64,000 nucleotides of DNA. It comes from Cymbomonas tetramitiformis. Lineage: Eukaryota > Chlorophyta > Pyramimonadophyceae > Pyramimonadales > Pyramimonadaceae. Made by a program: the position numbers and the translations under genes. The notes below the pieces were generated by a model that did not search any database, was not told where the DNA came from, and saw only the letters and a program-made list of their open reading frames with translations. The stretch lies in NCBI GenBank assembly GCA_001247695.2, contig LGRX02003556.1, positions 17,660 through 81,659 of the forward strand. The letters are read 5' to 3'. Below, piece after piece: positions 21,142-31,767 of this stretch; positions within the stretch are counted from its first letter, which is position 1; every line of letters starts with the position of its first letter.

Positions 21142-21432
21142 ATGACTTGTAAGTATTCAATATCTCAATACACTAAAGATAAAGCAAACAAATAGAATGT
21201 ATATGTCAAGATATCAACAAATAAAGATAAGAAGATTGATGTGTTTGATAAGAAAACTGATGGAAAATTAGCAAGTGTCGGTTCGTGCGGTATGATGGAT
21301 TATCCATCTTATATTAAGTTAAAAGGTATCAAGTATGCGAACCAAAGGAGGAAGTTGTACAAATTGAGACATAATAAATACAGAAATGAAAAAGGGACAA
21401 ATAGTTATTTTGCTGACAAATTGTTGTGGTGA
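21142..21432 (+). pseudogene. Small basic viral protein with an in-frame TAG (96 codons)
   Basis: Reading from ATG 21142 gives MTCKYSISQYTKDKANK, a TAG at codon 18, then NVYVKISTNKDKKIDVF... in the same frame to a stop after KLLW. The C-terminal half (KLASVGSCGMMDYPSYI..., then YANQRRKLYKLRHNKY...) recalls short basic proteins found in nucleocytoplasmic and Polinton-like viruses ('RRxxYxxRH...W'). The assignment is tentative. It diverges from the lipase gene with 27 bp between starts, so the two probably share a promoter region. The TAG may be a simple mutation. Confidence 0.5.
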
Positions 21433-21645
21433 TAATGCGACAAATAAATACAAGTATTTTGTAATTCGTCATAAGCAAATGATGAATAAATGTTTGATAA
21501 TACTTGACGACCCTTCGAAAAGCATGATGATTGTTCGATGTTCGTTACCACCCGATTTATGTTTCAAGAACCATTCAATAATAGTCGATAATGTTCATTG
21601 ATTAATCTATAATATCCAAAGACTAGTCAATAATATTTGCTAACT
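21433..21645 (+). other. Possible decayed coding remnant
   Basis: One open frame (21386-21601, MKKGQIVILLTNCC...) overlaps the previous gene and continues with 'CLIILDDPSKSMMIVRCSLPPDL'. It has ordinary amino-acid composition but no recognised domain, and it ends where the 21-bp repeat zone begins. I cannot say whether it is real. Confidence 0.2.
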
Positions 21646-21649
21646 TGAT

Positions 21650-22380
21650 GATAACAATCAATTGCTACTTGATAATAACCGATGACTACTCGATAATATT
21701 TGATGACTATCGAGAATTCCCGATTACCACTTGTTCATATTCGATGACTACTCGATAATATCCAATCACTACTCGACAATATAAGATAACTACTCCACAA
21801 TATTCAATGATTACTCATTAACGATATATACCTACTCGACAATGTTCAAAAACTACTCGATAATATTAAATATTTGATGGCGACTCGATGATGTTTGATG
21901 ACTACTTGAAAGTATTCCAAAACTACTCGATAATATTCCAAAACTACTCGACAATATCCGATGACTTCTCGATAATATTCCATGACGACTCGATAATATT
22001 TGATGCGTGCTCGATACCATTCGATGACTAATCGATAACATTTAATGACTGTTCGATAATATTTGATGACTTTTCAATAATATTCGATGATTGTTCGATA
22101 ATATTCGATGACTTCTCAATAATATTCGATGATTGTTCGATAATATTTGATGACTACTCGATAACATTCAATGGCTGCTCGATAATATTCGATAGCTACT
22201 CGATGATATTTGATGACTACTCGATAATATTCAATGACTACTCGATAATATTCGATGACTACTCGATAACATCCGATGCTTACTCGATGGTATTCGATTG
22301 ACCACTCGATAATATTTGATGACAATTCGATAATATTCGATGGTAACTCGATGACATTCGATGACTACTCGGTGATATTC
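21650..22380 (+). repeat. Minisatellite, 21-bp unit GATGACTACTCGATAATATTC, left array
   Basis: About 35 degenerate copies of a 21-bp unit. The array at 32945-33570 is the same family in reverse-complement orientation. Because 21 is a multiple of three, both strands show short heptapeptide-repeat frames that are not evidence of coding. Confidence 0.9.
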
Positions 22381-22382
22381 GG

Positions 22383-22675
22383 ACGCCACCCAAAACTGAA
22401 ATGACACCGACCAAAATTTCCATTTACGCCACAAAGAATTTTTGGGACGCCACCCGAAACAATACGACACAGACCAAAACTTCCATCGACGCCACTAAAA
22501 CTTTTCGGACGCCACCCAAAACCAAAATGACACAGACCAGAACTTTTGTTACGCCACCCCGAAATCCAAGGGACGCCACGAAAAACGGGACGACACAGAC
22601 GAAAACTGTCATCGACGCCACGGAAACTTTTTGGGACGCCACGAAAAAAGGGACGACACAAACCGAAAATGACAA
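22383..22675 (+). repeat. Tandem repeat, about 63-bp unit beginning GGACGCCAC
   Basis: Roughly four and a half units, each with GGACGCCAC(C/G), then ACGACACAGACCAAAACTT and a second ACGCCAC. Units differ at many positions. No coding function is supported. Confidence 0.8.
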
Positions 22676-22689
22676 TATGATGGTATGAC

Positions 22690-23171
22690 ATTATGACAGT
22701 AGCCTGTCGTCCCCGACCAGAGTACTAATCCTTTAACTGCGATTTTCTCAATGTTGACCGCAAAAAAAGTCCCGATATCTTGTTTTGCTATGTTCAAGCA
22801 CGAAAATAATCGATTTTAGAAGAATTTTTTTCATGGGGGCCATCGATATAAAATTTCGCAACTTTTAATTTTTTTATAAAAAAATCTTTTTTTTCCTGTC
22901 ATACGTCATATGTCATCTGTCATCCGTCATAGGTCATGTGTCATCTGTCATCTGTCATTTGTCAAATATATGTCGTTCGCTGTCTACTCTACTCCGTTAG
23001 ATGAAATGCACATTTTGAAATCTTACGGGTTGGAAATATTTATTACGTTATAATGTAGACGCATTATGTTATAATGTAGACGCATTATGTTATATTGTAG
23101 ACATCTATGTCATCACCGTAGACACCTATGTCATTCCAGTAGACACCTATGTCATTTCAGTAGACACCAAT
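22690..23171 (+). repeat. AT-rich spacer with TGTCAT and GTAGACACCTATGTCATT repeats
   Basis: 22898-22970 is a run of 7-8-bp units around GTCATNN. 23045-23110 repeats 'TTATGTTATAATGTAGACGCA'. 23105-23171 repeats 'GTAGACACCTATGTCATT'. The same last unit continues after the Copia element at 32799-32910, so the LTR element landed within the array. No gene is seen. Confidence 0.75.
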
Positions 23172-23176
23172 GTCAT

Positions 23177-23506
23177 TGCTGGAGTTGACATTCAGTCCGA
23201 GCCCAGTCATCAGAGTTGTCATCACCGACCCGTCATGACCGCTGTCATCACCGATTCGACCTGACCGCTGTCATCACCGATACGGCTCGACACCTCTGAC
23301 TACCTCACTGACCTGATTGTCATCTCCTCTGATCGAGTTCGGTTGTCACATGAGACAGAGCACACACTAGCTCATTTCGCATCACACTCAGCATACTAGA
23401 ACTATATATGATATCTTCTGTATGTTGAGAGGGATTCTGAGTGCGAAACCCTGAGCGTTGCAGTGCTTCCTGTTTGACCTGTCTTGACTGACTGGGTCTT
23501 CTCGCA
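23177..23506 (+). repeat. 5' LTR of the Copia element
   Basis: 330 bp, TG...CA. The first third contains four GTCATCACCGA-like units. Confidence 0.93.
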
Positions 23507-23938
23507 GGTTTGGCCCCACCACCGGCCTAAGGCTAGGAGCCGATTATGGTCGGCTAAACGCTTAGGAAGCGCCAAGAGGGCGCGCCATCAAGGGATCATG
23601 GAAGTAAAGTAGGCAAGTAGTGGTGAGTGAGAGGAATCGTACGTTCCGTTTCAGCGTTTAAATTAGTTAGGAAAATCCTGGGACGGCCTGATCAACCGTA
23701 GGGACCCTGACAATCTCGCGCGAGTACTTTTAAAATCGCGGGACTGAACGAAGAGCTCCTCCACGCCATCACCACTAACTGCTAACTGTGTTGTTTTGCA
23801 TCACAGGCTTTCTTCCCCCTTCCCTTTTTGGCACCCTCTTGGTGCTCCTGTTGTGAAATTTGATTGCTTGCTTGCTTATTATCCTGCTAGGGATTGCTAG
23901 TGTTGTCTTGCTTGTAGTTCTTTCTTTTAGATTTCGAG
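23507..23938 (+). other. 5' leader of the Copia element
   Basis: Non-coding leader between LTR and gag start. It begins GGTTTGGCCCCACC, a possible but unproven primer-binding site. The gag-only elements have a leader starting GGTTATAGGCCGCACC in the same place. Confidence 0.5.
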
Positions 23939-26900
23939 ATGTCCTCTACTCCGTTCGCCACACCGCCAGTTCTGCCGCGACGCTTGCTGACGCACCCCCC
24001 AGGGGCGAGAAAACGGCAACTTAAATTTGGAGCTCTGAACGGCACACCAACTCCAGCGGATGCTCCGGACACGTCAGATCTTTCAGTGTGCAACAACCTC
24101 GCATGGGAGTTGTTGCGCAAACCCGCGGAGTTTGACGCTTTACTCAGCGTCATCAAAGGGAAGTGCGTCGAGCCTGGAGAGTCTGCGAAGACATGGAAGT
24201 TCACTAGCAGCGAGAAGAATTCTCGTTTGCTTTTGGACATCCTTGTCGAGCAACTCGATTCCAGACTCACGCTCGTTCACCCTAAGATGGCGTTGATGTT
24301 CGATTTGCAAAACCACGGTCTGGAGGTTCCGAAAAAGGCGAACCTCCTGCTGTTGGAATTGCTCCAGTCACTTTGCGCAGGAGACGCCTTGCGTGTCCTG
24401 CGCAAGGCTGACAGACTCTTCCCAGGGGATGGGAAGATCGCGCTTGTTCATCTCGTGAGGCACGTTGTGCCTGATCACGAGGAGTTCAGCGCTGCGGACT
24501 TCCTATTCGCTGGTGACAGAGTTGACTTGAGAGCTGGCCAGGACCCAGCGGATTACATCGACGTGTTCCAGACTTCTCTGGACACCGTTGAGTCCGACTT
24601 GGGTCCTGGGTGCACCGTGACCATCTCCGAGAAGGCACGGATCGCATTGTTTCTCCGTAGGATCTGTCCCGTCTTTTATAAGGCGGTGCATGATGCCTAC
24701 ACAGAGGAGAAGCTCGACGCTGACTCCTCGCTTTCCTTGCTGACCTGCTTCCGTGAGACACGGGCAGTGCACAGGAACGCGGGGACGAAACTCAAGTCCC
24801 CACTAACAGCCGCTTTCTACAATGATGCAGGTTCGCATCACGGCGGAAGCCGTGGTGCACATGGCCGCAGGGGAGTCACTGACCGCACCCCTTCCCGTCA
24901 GTACATTCCGCCTCGTCGCACTAACCCTTTTAAGGGATTTGGCTCTGGTTACCGTGCAGGAGTCTTTCCCCGTAAGGGTGGTAAGACGGGCGGTAAGGGG
25001 AAGCAGAAAACCGGCAAAGGCAAGGGCAAGGGCAAGTCTCGTGTCGTCTTTGATCGGCAGACCCAGCAGTTCCGAGGGGAATGCTGGACCTGTGGGTCAA
25101 AGGGACACAGGGCTGCCGACTGCCCGAAGCTGATGTCGGCTCATGCTTTCCATCTCGACCCGAAGCTGCTTGCGGAGCATGCTCGGACGGAGATTCTAGC
25201 CGCCCAGTTTCAGACTGCCTACGAGGAGTCTGAACAGGCACTAGAGTCTTTCTGTCTGCTGCACGGCACCCCAGCAGTTATCGGGTACCAGGAGGACTCG
25301 TGCTCTGACAGTGAGAGTGAGGAGAGTTCTCACTCCGCTAGTCAGGAGCACGGGAACTCCGATGAGTCTGACGACGATGGGGACTGGGACGGCCTCTCCG
25401 AGGCTCAACAACAGGAGTGGGACCGTCTTCAGGAACATGCGGAGGCCAAATTCCAAAAGTTCTGTGCACAGTCCGAGAAGGTCTCGCTGTCACTCGGAAG
25501 AGTGCACTTCGGGATGTTCCGGACCGGCACAGAACAGAAGGCTTGTGACCCCTTTCCCACTCCCCCCTACTTGCTGCCTGACATCCCTGCTTCTGCACCT
25601 GTCCCTGCACAGCATGATGCACCTCTCGAGGTGTCACAGCACTCACCACAGTCCACGGCTGCGGTGGTGCTCGCCTGTTGCAGAGAGTATCACTCCGGAC
25701 AGACACAGCAGACACCGCACGGGTCAGCTCTTGTGGATCATGCTCCGCAGGACCGAGCAGACTCGTCGGTGGTGTCTGCTAGGCTGTTTGCAGCACAGTG
25801 TGAGTCACTACCCTCGCCCGTCCACCACACGCACACCGTCCCTGCACTCACAGAGACTTGTTCTCTGTTTGCAGGAATGACGGTGGTGCAGGGTGACAGT
25901 GAGGACAGTGACATGTACACGGCACCGGCACCCACCGAGCACTCTTCCCCACACCACACTCACAGTGCATCTTTGTTGAGGGAGGGGTCACGGAGCAGTG
26001 CGGTGCCCCCGCCTGCTTCCCCCCTGTCTGCTCCAGGGAAATCCCTGGAGCAGGTTCACTGGGAGCGGGTGTGGGAGGAGGACTACAGGTCCCCTACCGT
26101 TTGCCACGGTAACCTTTTGACATCAAAGAGTTCACTAGGAGCTAGGGGTGTAGCCCCTCTGGTGACGCCCCCGCCACCTGGCCCTCCTGACTTGTTGCTG
26201 TCTGATGCAGGCTCTGCCGTGTCAGTGTCCCCACCAGCCAGTGAGCACCGGGTGCACACTGGGGGCACTGCCACGGCCCCAAACTTTAACTCAATCAATC
26301 TTGGAGGTCGCCCTACAGAAGGGAGTCTCTTCCCCTCTTTCCTTCAGCAGTGTCCTCCTGTCCCCGCTCCGGTCCATGAGTCCCTTGACCTGACTGATGA
26401 CACGCACATGTCTGACACACAGGCACCACCTCCACCGCCACGGCGTGTCGGTAGAGGTGGTGTCTCTATCTTCCGGTGTGCATTCATGTCCTTTGCCTTG
26501 TTCACTTGCTTCCTGGCAAGTGCTTCGGCGGAGGCCCTCTCAGCCGCAGCACCTGTTCAGGGAGTGTGGTACGGATTGACATTGTGTCAACCGGGGGGGG
26601 AGATGGGAGGTGGGAAAAGCAGTACTGCAGTCAGTCAGTACAGTCAATCAGTCCAGTCAGTCCAGTCAGTTTGGTCTGGGGATGGTGGTTTATCAGATGG
26701 TGGCTTACCTGATGGTGGCATTGGTATCACTCCTGATTGGTCTGCCACCCGGCAGTGTTCCTCTGGTGATGGTTCTGGGTATTCCTCTGGTGATGGTTCT
26801 GGGTATTCATCTGGTGATGGTTCTGGATATTCCTCTGGTTCCGACTGGTATTGGCAGTATGACTCTGGTCAGCACCGCCACTATGGTTCTCCTCGTGGCT

Positions 26901-29900
26901 CCGACGGTTCCCCACCAGACAGCTCAGCCCAGATCTGTCTCCTTCAGGCGCTTGAGAAGCGGCGCCAGAGGTACAGAGCAGTATCAGCTCTGCTCCTGAC
27001 AGCCTTCCTTGGCATAGTCCTGACATGTCTCTACCAGAGTGTCTATGAGGAGTTCCTCGTCGAGGCTCACTTTGAGGCTGGTCACCACCTGTCACCGATC
27101 TCCGCTGTCTGCAGCCCTGTGACTCAGACCCCGCTCTACGGCGCCATGCAGTATGTTGGCGACACAGCCCTGGAGATGTGTACCTGGTTTGGACTATTCT
27201 GTGCACCCCCTTCAGTCATCTTCTCCCAGGACCCCATGATACATCTTTACTCTATCACCGGCTCTGACACTGATGGCATTGTCTGTGACTCCGGTGCGAC
27301 CGGCAATATCACCGGGTCCAGACACAGGATCACTGACCTTGATACCAGCAGGACCATATCCTTCAGTACAGTCATGACTGGACCCGCTTCACGGACTGAC
27401 GGCACCGGCACACTGAGACTGATCGGCAGAGACATACTGACTGGTGACATTGATGAGTATAGCATTCCTGGCTGCCATTTCAAACACGGCGCCAAAACCC
27501 TCCTGTCAACTCGAGTTATGCTCCGGGAGGGTTTCTCATCACCTGACTTCATCAGTATGACATATACCCACCTTGACTCTGGCCGGATATACTCTATCAT
27601 TGATGATGGCACAGACTATCTTTGGGCAGAGCCAGAGTCAGCAGATGTCAGCTTTCAGGCCTTTCAAGGCAATAAGAAGAGGCACAGATCAGGGGACCCA
27701 TCCGACTGGATGTGGTCCAACAGTCAGTACAGTACCTGGGCTACTACTCATGGTTCTCCTACGGCTACGGCCAAGCTGGGGGAACCAGCCTTTGATGTCT
27801 CTATGTTCGGCGACTCTCTCCCAGTCGGAGAGGGCAACAATCACCCTGCTCTTCAGCACTATCACAGTCAGAACAGTATATTCTCCGTCCAGTTGACTGG
27901 TTATTACTTTTATGCTAATCCGCCATTCACTATATCTATTCTGGACCGCCTTTTCACTAAAGGCAATGCTGACTTTCCTCTGGACCCTCATAATACTGTA
28001 TATTTCTGGATAGTTCCCTATATGCCATCCCACAGGATCTGGCATAAGACCTGTACTATGGAGGTATTACACATCTGGCCTACTGGTACTACGGGGTTAT
28101 TCAGCTACCTTGAGCGACACACCTACACCTCCACACACCCTCTCACCCCAGCTGGTTCTGACGGTGGACCTGGTCGGGTCTTCATCGATGGCACACCCTT
28201 TCCCATCTGCATCCTCTACCGAGACCGCCACACCCCGATCAGGGTCAGTCCTCCCCTTGAGCTGCATGATGCTCTCGGGCATGCCTCGATGACCCGTATC
28301 CTCCGTCTCTATGACATGCCAGGGGTAGACTTGGGCAGACCACAGTGTTCCAGAGCAGCTCTTGCTTCACTTACCACCTGCTCTCAGTGGTGTGCAGTCT
28401 GTGCTACGACGGGCCTCAAACAAAAATCAGCCCCGAGCAGAGACCGCCTCCGTACCAGTCAGCAGCAGCCAGCCCGGAAATGGGCCTCAGACATGACAGG
28501 CCCCATCTCACCCAGTGGCTATAATGGGCACAGATACCGTATCCACTTCATTGACATCTCCACCAGATACCTATTTGTGTTCACCGTTGCCTCTAAGGCA
28601 GACTACTATGTGTGTCTTCTGAGATTCATTGCCTATACCAGATCACTCTCCTACGGCATTGATGAGCTGTTCCTGTCCACCTCTACAGTCTCAGACACTG
28701 AGATGGTGCTGAGGACTGATTGTGCACCTGAGATGGCAGATGCCAAATGCCGGGCAGCTTACCAGCAGCACGGCATTGTCCACCAGACCTCTTCTCCCAC
28801 AGTCCATACGGACAATCCTTATGCGGAGAATGTCACTGGCATCCTGTCCCGTATGATCCGATCCATCCTCACAGCTTCTGGACTTGACCTCAGCTACTGG
28901 CCGCTTGCGGCTAAGCATGGTGCCTTGTTGTGGTCCATTACACCACACAAGGAAGTGGTGACTACCCCTATCCACACTATGACAGGTCATCACTTTCAGT
29001 ACCGTCGTCTCCGTGCATTTGGTGCACACTGCTATGTGGTTATGGACAGTCAGCAGAGGAACAGCAGACAGCCAGGCATTTCATCAAAACTTCAGAACAG
29101 ATCATGGGCAGGCCGCATGGTTGGTATCTCTATGGGCTCTAATGCCTACAAGATCCTAGACACCTCCGACGGCACAGTGCATCTTGTGGGTAAGCCACAC
29201 TGGATACCTACCTATGAGCACCTGGGCAGATCCATGTCAGCATTCCCAGACACTATGGCAGCTGACAGAGAGGCTGATGCTACCTTTATCAGGCCATCTC
29301 CCTTCTCAGAGACACTCGACTGTACCTATGCCCAGATCATTGAGATCAGCTCATACTACTGCACTTCCGACCGACAGTCTTACGGCTGTGTGCTTCTCTC
29401 TGTTCCGTCGAGGGACAATACCTGGACTGACGTGGTTCATTATGTCAAGTCCACACCCGACGGTACACACTACAGACACCTGCTGGTGTATGTCGCACAC
29501 TATAGGAAGACCGTCTCGGTCAATGAGCACTATCCGATCTGGACAGCTGTCAGAGCCCGAGAGAGCCGCAGACATCCTTCATATGGCGCTATCATCATCT
29601 CTACCGACAGAGGCAGCAGCACACCTTATGGTGTAATATTCGAGCCTACTCCAGAGTCTACCTATGGTTGGCATATGGACCTTCCCGCTACCCTCGTCAG
29701 CTTTCCGTCCACTCATGCCGCCGCCTTCCTTCCCTTCTCCGATGATCCCAGCAGAGATGTCCGCCCCGAGTACATTCCGCAGCAGTACACCTCAGCTGAC
29801 AGCTTCATCAGATCAGGACCCAGAGACTTGGTGGTGCACATGTTCAATATTTCTGCACCCCAGCTCAAACCAGTCCACGGTGTCAAGCAGGCACTTTCCA

Positions 29901-31561
29901 CCCCAGAAGCAGTTCAGTGGCAGGAGGCTATGGATGCCGAAGTGGCTGGTCTGGCCGCCGACAATAAAATGGTCCCGGGACACCTTCCCTCGGGTACCAA
30001 AGGCCTGACCACTCTCTTTGTGTTCTCCAGACCCTTCAAACCAGACCCCTCAGCACCATCCGGCACACGGCAGATCTTCAAAACCAGACTGTGTGCCAAT
30101 GGTAAGCAGACATACGGCTACCTTCCGTGGGAGACCACCTGTACCACACCTCAGCTTTATGCCTTCAGACTGGCCTTCATCTTCGGCAGCATCTTCAGTC
30201 TGAAGATGAGTCACTTCGATGTCTCCCAGGCCTTTATGAATGCTAAGCTGGATGTTCCAGTATGGGTATCATTTCCGGCTGGTTACACCTATCAGGGGTT
30301 CGGTGGTGCTTTACTGCACTATGCACTGTATGGCCTTAAGGTGGCTGGTGCTTCCTGGCAGAGACTGGTTAAGGTTTTCATGCTCAGCTTTATGTTCGGC
30401 GAGGTGACATTCAGGCAGTCCTCTCATGATGACTGCATATATTTCATCTACACTGATTTGGTTAAGGCCATGTGTGTTGTCTATGTGGATGACTTCATTC
30501 TGGTCGCCAGTACAGAGCTTGAGGATGCCTTCTGGGCAGCTTTCAGAGCCAGGTTTCTGGCTAAGCATCTCGGAGAAGTCACATCGGTTCTCCAGATGCG
30601 GGTCAGGCAGGATCAGGCTGGTATCTACCTTTGCCAGTCCAGACAGATCAAGGACTTAATGGCCAACAACAACATCACAGCTCATTCCTTCAGAACACCT
30701 ATGGACCCGAAGCTCATCATCAAGAAACCAGCAGATCCAGACTTATCCCTTGTCCCCAGTTACAGATCCATCCTCGGCTCACTGCTATGGCTGGCCCGTG
30801 GCTCACGACCTGACTGCTACTATCCCGTAATCTATCTGGCTCAGTTTGTATCATGCCCTTCTGAGGAGTCTATGAAGGCTCTGATCAGAATTGCGCAGTA
30901 CATGGACAGCACGGCTCATTACTCTCTGGCATTTTACTACCCCGAGACTCCGGTCAAGGTCATCACCATGTTCTGTTATTCAGATGCTGACCTGGCTAGG
31001 GACTTAGAGAATGATGCCCGGTCTTATTCTGGCTCCGTGATATTCCTGGCTGGTATGATACTGCAGTGGCATTCAGGGAGGCAGACCATCACTGAGGTCT
31101 CCTCCACAGGGTCAGAGTATGTTGCAGCCAGTACAGCAGCACAGCGGTTGGTGTCATTGATGTTCATGCTCACCGAGATATTTGGTTCTATTACTCACCG
31201 TATTGATTCCCAGCAGCCCCTTGATTCCGATCTTGACCATGCTATTCAGTACCTTGACAGAGCAGCCACAGATATTCACTTTGACATGCCCTCCCTTCAG
31301 ACTACCTCAGTGCTCAGGCGTCTGCTTGACAAACAAAACAAGCCAGCAGACGGTCTGACCTCAGTCCGCCCAAACTCTCCTACAATTCCTGATGAACTCA
31401 GTACAGATGAAATCACCCCCCTCAAGTTCCAGAACAACAGAAACAGAGATATATCAGTACAGCCTCAGCTCAGCCCCGCCTGGAGTTACCTATTCCTCTA
31501 CTGCTGGATAATGATGCATGCAGATCTATTGTCGAGCATCACCTCCTCTCCGAGAAGGTGA
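23939..31561 (+). CDS. Copia gag-pol polyprotein (2,540 aa)
   Basis: The gag region includes a CCHC zinc knuckle near residues 381-394 (CWTCGSKGHRAADC). An acidic/Pro-rich stretch follows with 'SLFAGMT' and a hydrophobic segment near 841-866 (FRCAFMSFALFTCFLASASA). Next come short GDGSGYSS repeats near 940-965 and a second hydrophobic segment near 1010-1032. Aspartic protease has DSGATG near 1116. Integrase has an HHCC zinc site near 1440-1485, then catalytic Asp (WASDMTG, about 1517), Asp (RTDCAPE, about 1593) and Glu (AENVTG, about 1629). RT has YVDD near 2181. RNase H has YSDAD near 2345. At the very end the frame departs from the RNase H sequence, which continues in the -1 frame at 31440-31767. 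The polyprotein supplies particle, reverse transcription and integration functions and may also mobilise the gag-only elements. Confidence 0.92.
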   Translation: MSSTPFATPPVLPRRLLTHPPGARKRQLKFGALNGTPTPADAPDTSDLSVCNNLAWELLRKPAEFDALLSVIKGKCVEPGESAKTWKFTSSEKNSRLLLDILVEQLDSRLTLVHPKMALMFDLQNHGLEVPKKANLLLLELLQSLCAGDALRVLRKADRLFPGDGKIALVHLVRHVVPDHEEFSAADFLFAGDRVDLRAGQDPADYIDVFQTSLDTVESDLGPGCTVTISEKARIALFLRRICPVFYKAVHDAYTEEKLDADSSLSLLTCFRETRAVHRNAGTKLKSPLTAAFYNDAGSHHGGSRGAHGRRGVTDRTPSRQYIPPRRTNPFKGFGSGYRAGVFPRKGGKTGGKGKQKTGKGKGKGKSRVVFDRQTQQFRGECWTCGSKGHRAADCPKLMSAHAFHLDPKLLAEHARTEILAAQFQTAYEESEQALESFCLLHGTPAVIGYQEDSCSDSESEESSHSASQEHGNSDESDDDGDWDGLSEAQQQEWDRLQEHAEAKFQKFCAQSEKVSLSLGRVHFGMFRTGTEQKACDPFPTPPYLLPDIPASAPVPAQHDAPLEVSQHSPQSTAAVVLACCREYHSGQTQQTPHGSALVDHAPQDRADSSVVSARLFAAQCESLPSPVHHTHTVPALTETCSLFAGMTVVQGDSEDSDMYTAPAPTEHSSPHHTHSASLLREGSRSSAVPPPASPLSAPGKSLEQVHWERVWEEDYRSPTVCHGNLLTSKSSLGARGVAPLVTPPPPGPPDLLLSDAGSAVSVSPPASEHRVHTGGTATAPNFNSINLGGRPTEGSLFPSFLQQCPPVPAPVHESLDLTDDTHMSDTQAPPPPPRRVGRGGVSIFRCAFMSFALFTCFLASASAEALSAAAPVQGVWYGLTLCQPGGEMGGGKSSTAVSQYSQSVQSVQSVWSGDGGLSDGGLPDGGIGITPDWSATRQCSSGDGSGYSSGDGSGYSSGDGSGYSSGSDWYWQYDSGQHRHYGSPRGSDGSPPDSSAQICLLQALEKRRQRYRAVSALLLTAFLGIVLTCLYQSVYEEFLVEAHFEAGHHLSPISAVCSPVTQTPLYGAMQYVGDTALEMCTWFGLFCAPPSVIFSQDPMIHLYSITGSDTDGIVCDSGATGNITGSRHRITDLDTSRTISFSTVMTGPASRTDGTGTLRLIGRDILTGDIDEYSIPGCHFKHGAKTLLSTRVMLREGFSSPDFISMTYTHLDSGRIYSIIDDGTDYLWAEPESADVSFQAFQGNKKRHRSGDPSDWMWSNSQYSTWATTHGSPTATAKLGEPAFDVSMFGDSLPVGEGNNHPALQHYHSQNSIFSVQLTGYYFYANPPFTISILDRLFTKGNADFPLDPHNTVYFWIVPYMPSHRIWHKTCTMEVLHIWPTGTTGLFSYLERHTYTSTHPLTPAGSDGGPGRVFIDGTPFPICILYRDRHTPIRVSPPLELHDALGHASMTRILRLYDMPGVDLGRPQCSRAALASLTTCSQWCAVCATTGLKQKSAPSRDRLRTSQQQPARKWASDMTGPISPSGYNGHRYRIHFIDISTRYLFVFTVASKADYYVCLLRFIAYTRSLSYGIDELFLSTSTVSDTEMVLRTDCAPEMADAKCRAAYQQHGIVHQTSSPTVHTDNPYAENVTGILSRMIRSILTASGLDLSYWPLAAKHGALLWSITPHKEVVTTPIHTMTGHHFQYRRLRAFGAHCYVVMDSQQRNSRQPGISSKLQNRSWAGRMVGISMGSNAYKILDTSDGTVHLVGKPHWIPTYEHLGRSMSAFPDTMAADREADATFIRPSPFSETLDCTYAQIIEISSYYCTSDRQSYGCVLLSVPSRDNTWTDVVHYVKSTPDGTHYRHLLVYVAHYRKTVSVNEHYPIWTAVRARESRRHPSYGAIIISTDRGSSTPYGVIFEPTPESTYGWHMDLPATLVSFPSTHAAAFLPFSDDPSRDVRPEYIPQQYTSADSFIRSGPRDLVVHMFNISAPQLKPVHGVKQALSTPEAVQWQEAMDAEVAGLAADNKMVPGHLPSGTKGLTTLFVFSRPFKPDPSAPSGTRQIFKTRLCANGKQTYGYLPWETTCTTPQLYAFRLAFIFGSIFSLKMSHFDVSQAFMNAKLDVPVWVSFPAGYTYQGFGGALLHYALYGLKVAGASWQRLVKVFMLSFMFGEVTFRQSSHDDCIYFIYTDLVKAMCVVYVDDFILVASTELEDAFWAAFRARFLAKHLGEVTSVLQMRVRQDQAGIYLCQSRQIKDLMANNNITAHSFRTPMDPKLIIKKPADPDLSLVPSYRSILGSLLWLARGSRPDCYYPVIYLAQFVSCPSEESMKALIRIAQYMDSTAHYSLAFYYPETPVKVITMFCYSDADLARDLENDARSYSGSVIFLAGMILQWHSGRQTITEVSSTGSEYVAASTAAQRLVSLMFMLTEIFGSITHRIDSQQPLDSDLDHAIQYLDRAATDIHFDMPSLQTTSVLRRLLDKQNKPADGLTSVRPNSPTIPDELSTDEITPLKFQNNRNRDISVQPQLSPAWSYLFLYCWIMMHADLLSSITSSPRR

Positions 31562-31767
31562 AGCATGTGATTATCAGATTTCATGTCCTCCGAGACTTTG
31601 TCAGATTGAACTGGATTCGGTGTGCCAGAGTCCCATCACCTCGGAACCTGGCAGACCCTTACACCAAACCAGTTCCTCCAGTCAAGGACATGCAGCCATA
31701 CTTCATTCAGATGTTCCAGCAATATATGGCCATGGGTAAGGCTCAGGCTGCAGTTATTCAGAAATGA
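31440..31767 (+). pseudogene. C-terminal end of Copia RNase H in the -1 frame
   Basis: In the -1 frame relative to the polyprotein one reads LLDNDACRSIVEHHLL, then KHVIIRFHVLRDFVR and ...NLADPYTKPVP. This is the expected end of Copia RNase H (catalytic DN near DNDACRS). The main frame reads through a different sequence and stops at 31559-31561. A single-base indel somewhere in about 31400-31500 (a CCCCCC run lies at 31418-31423), a sequencing error, or programmed frameshifting would each explain it. Confidence 0.65.

Noticed and set aside
22401..22688. 95-residue frame with TPTKISIYATK repeats
   Set aside because: It follows from the approximately 63-bp tandem repeat. Frames on both strands are equally open.
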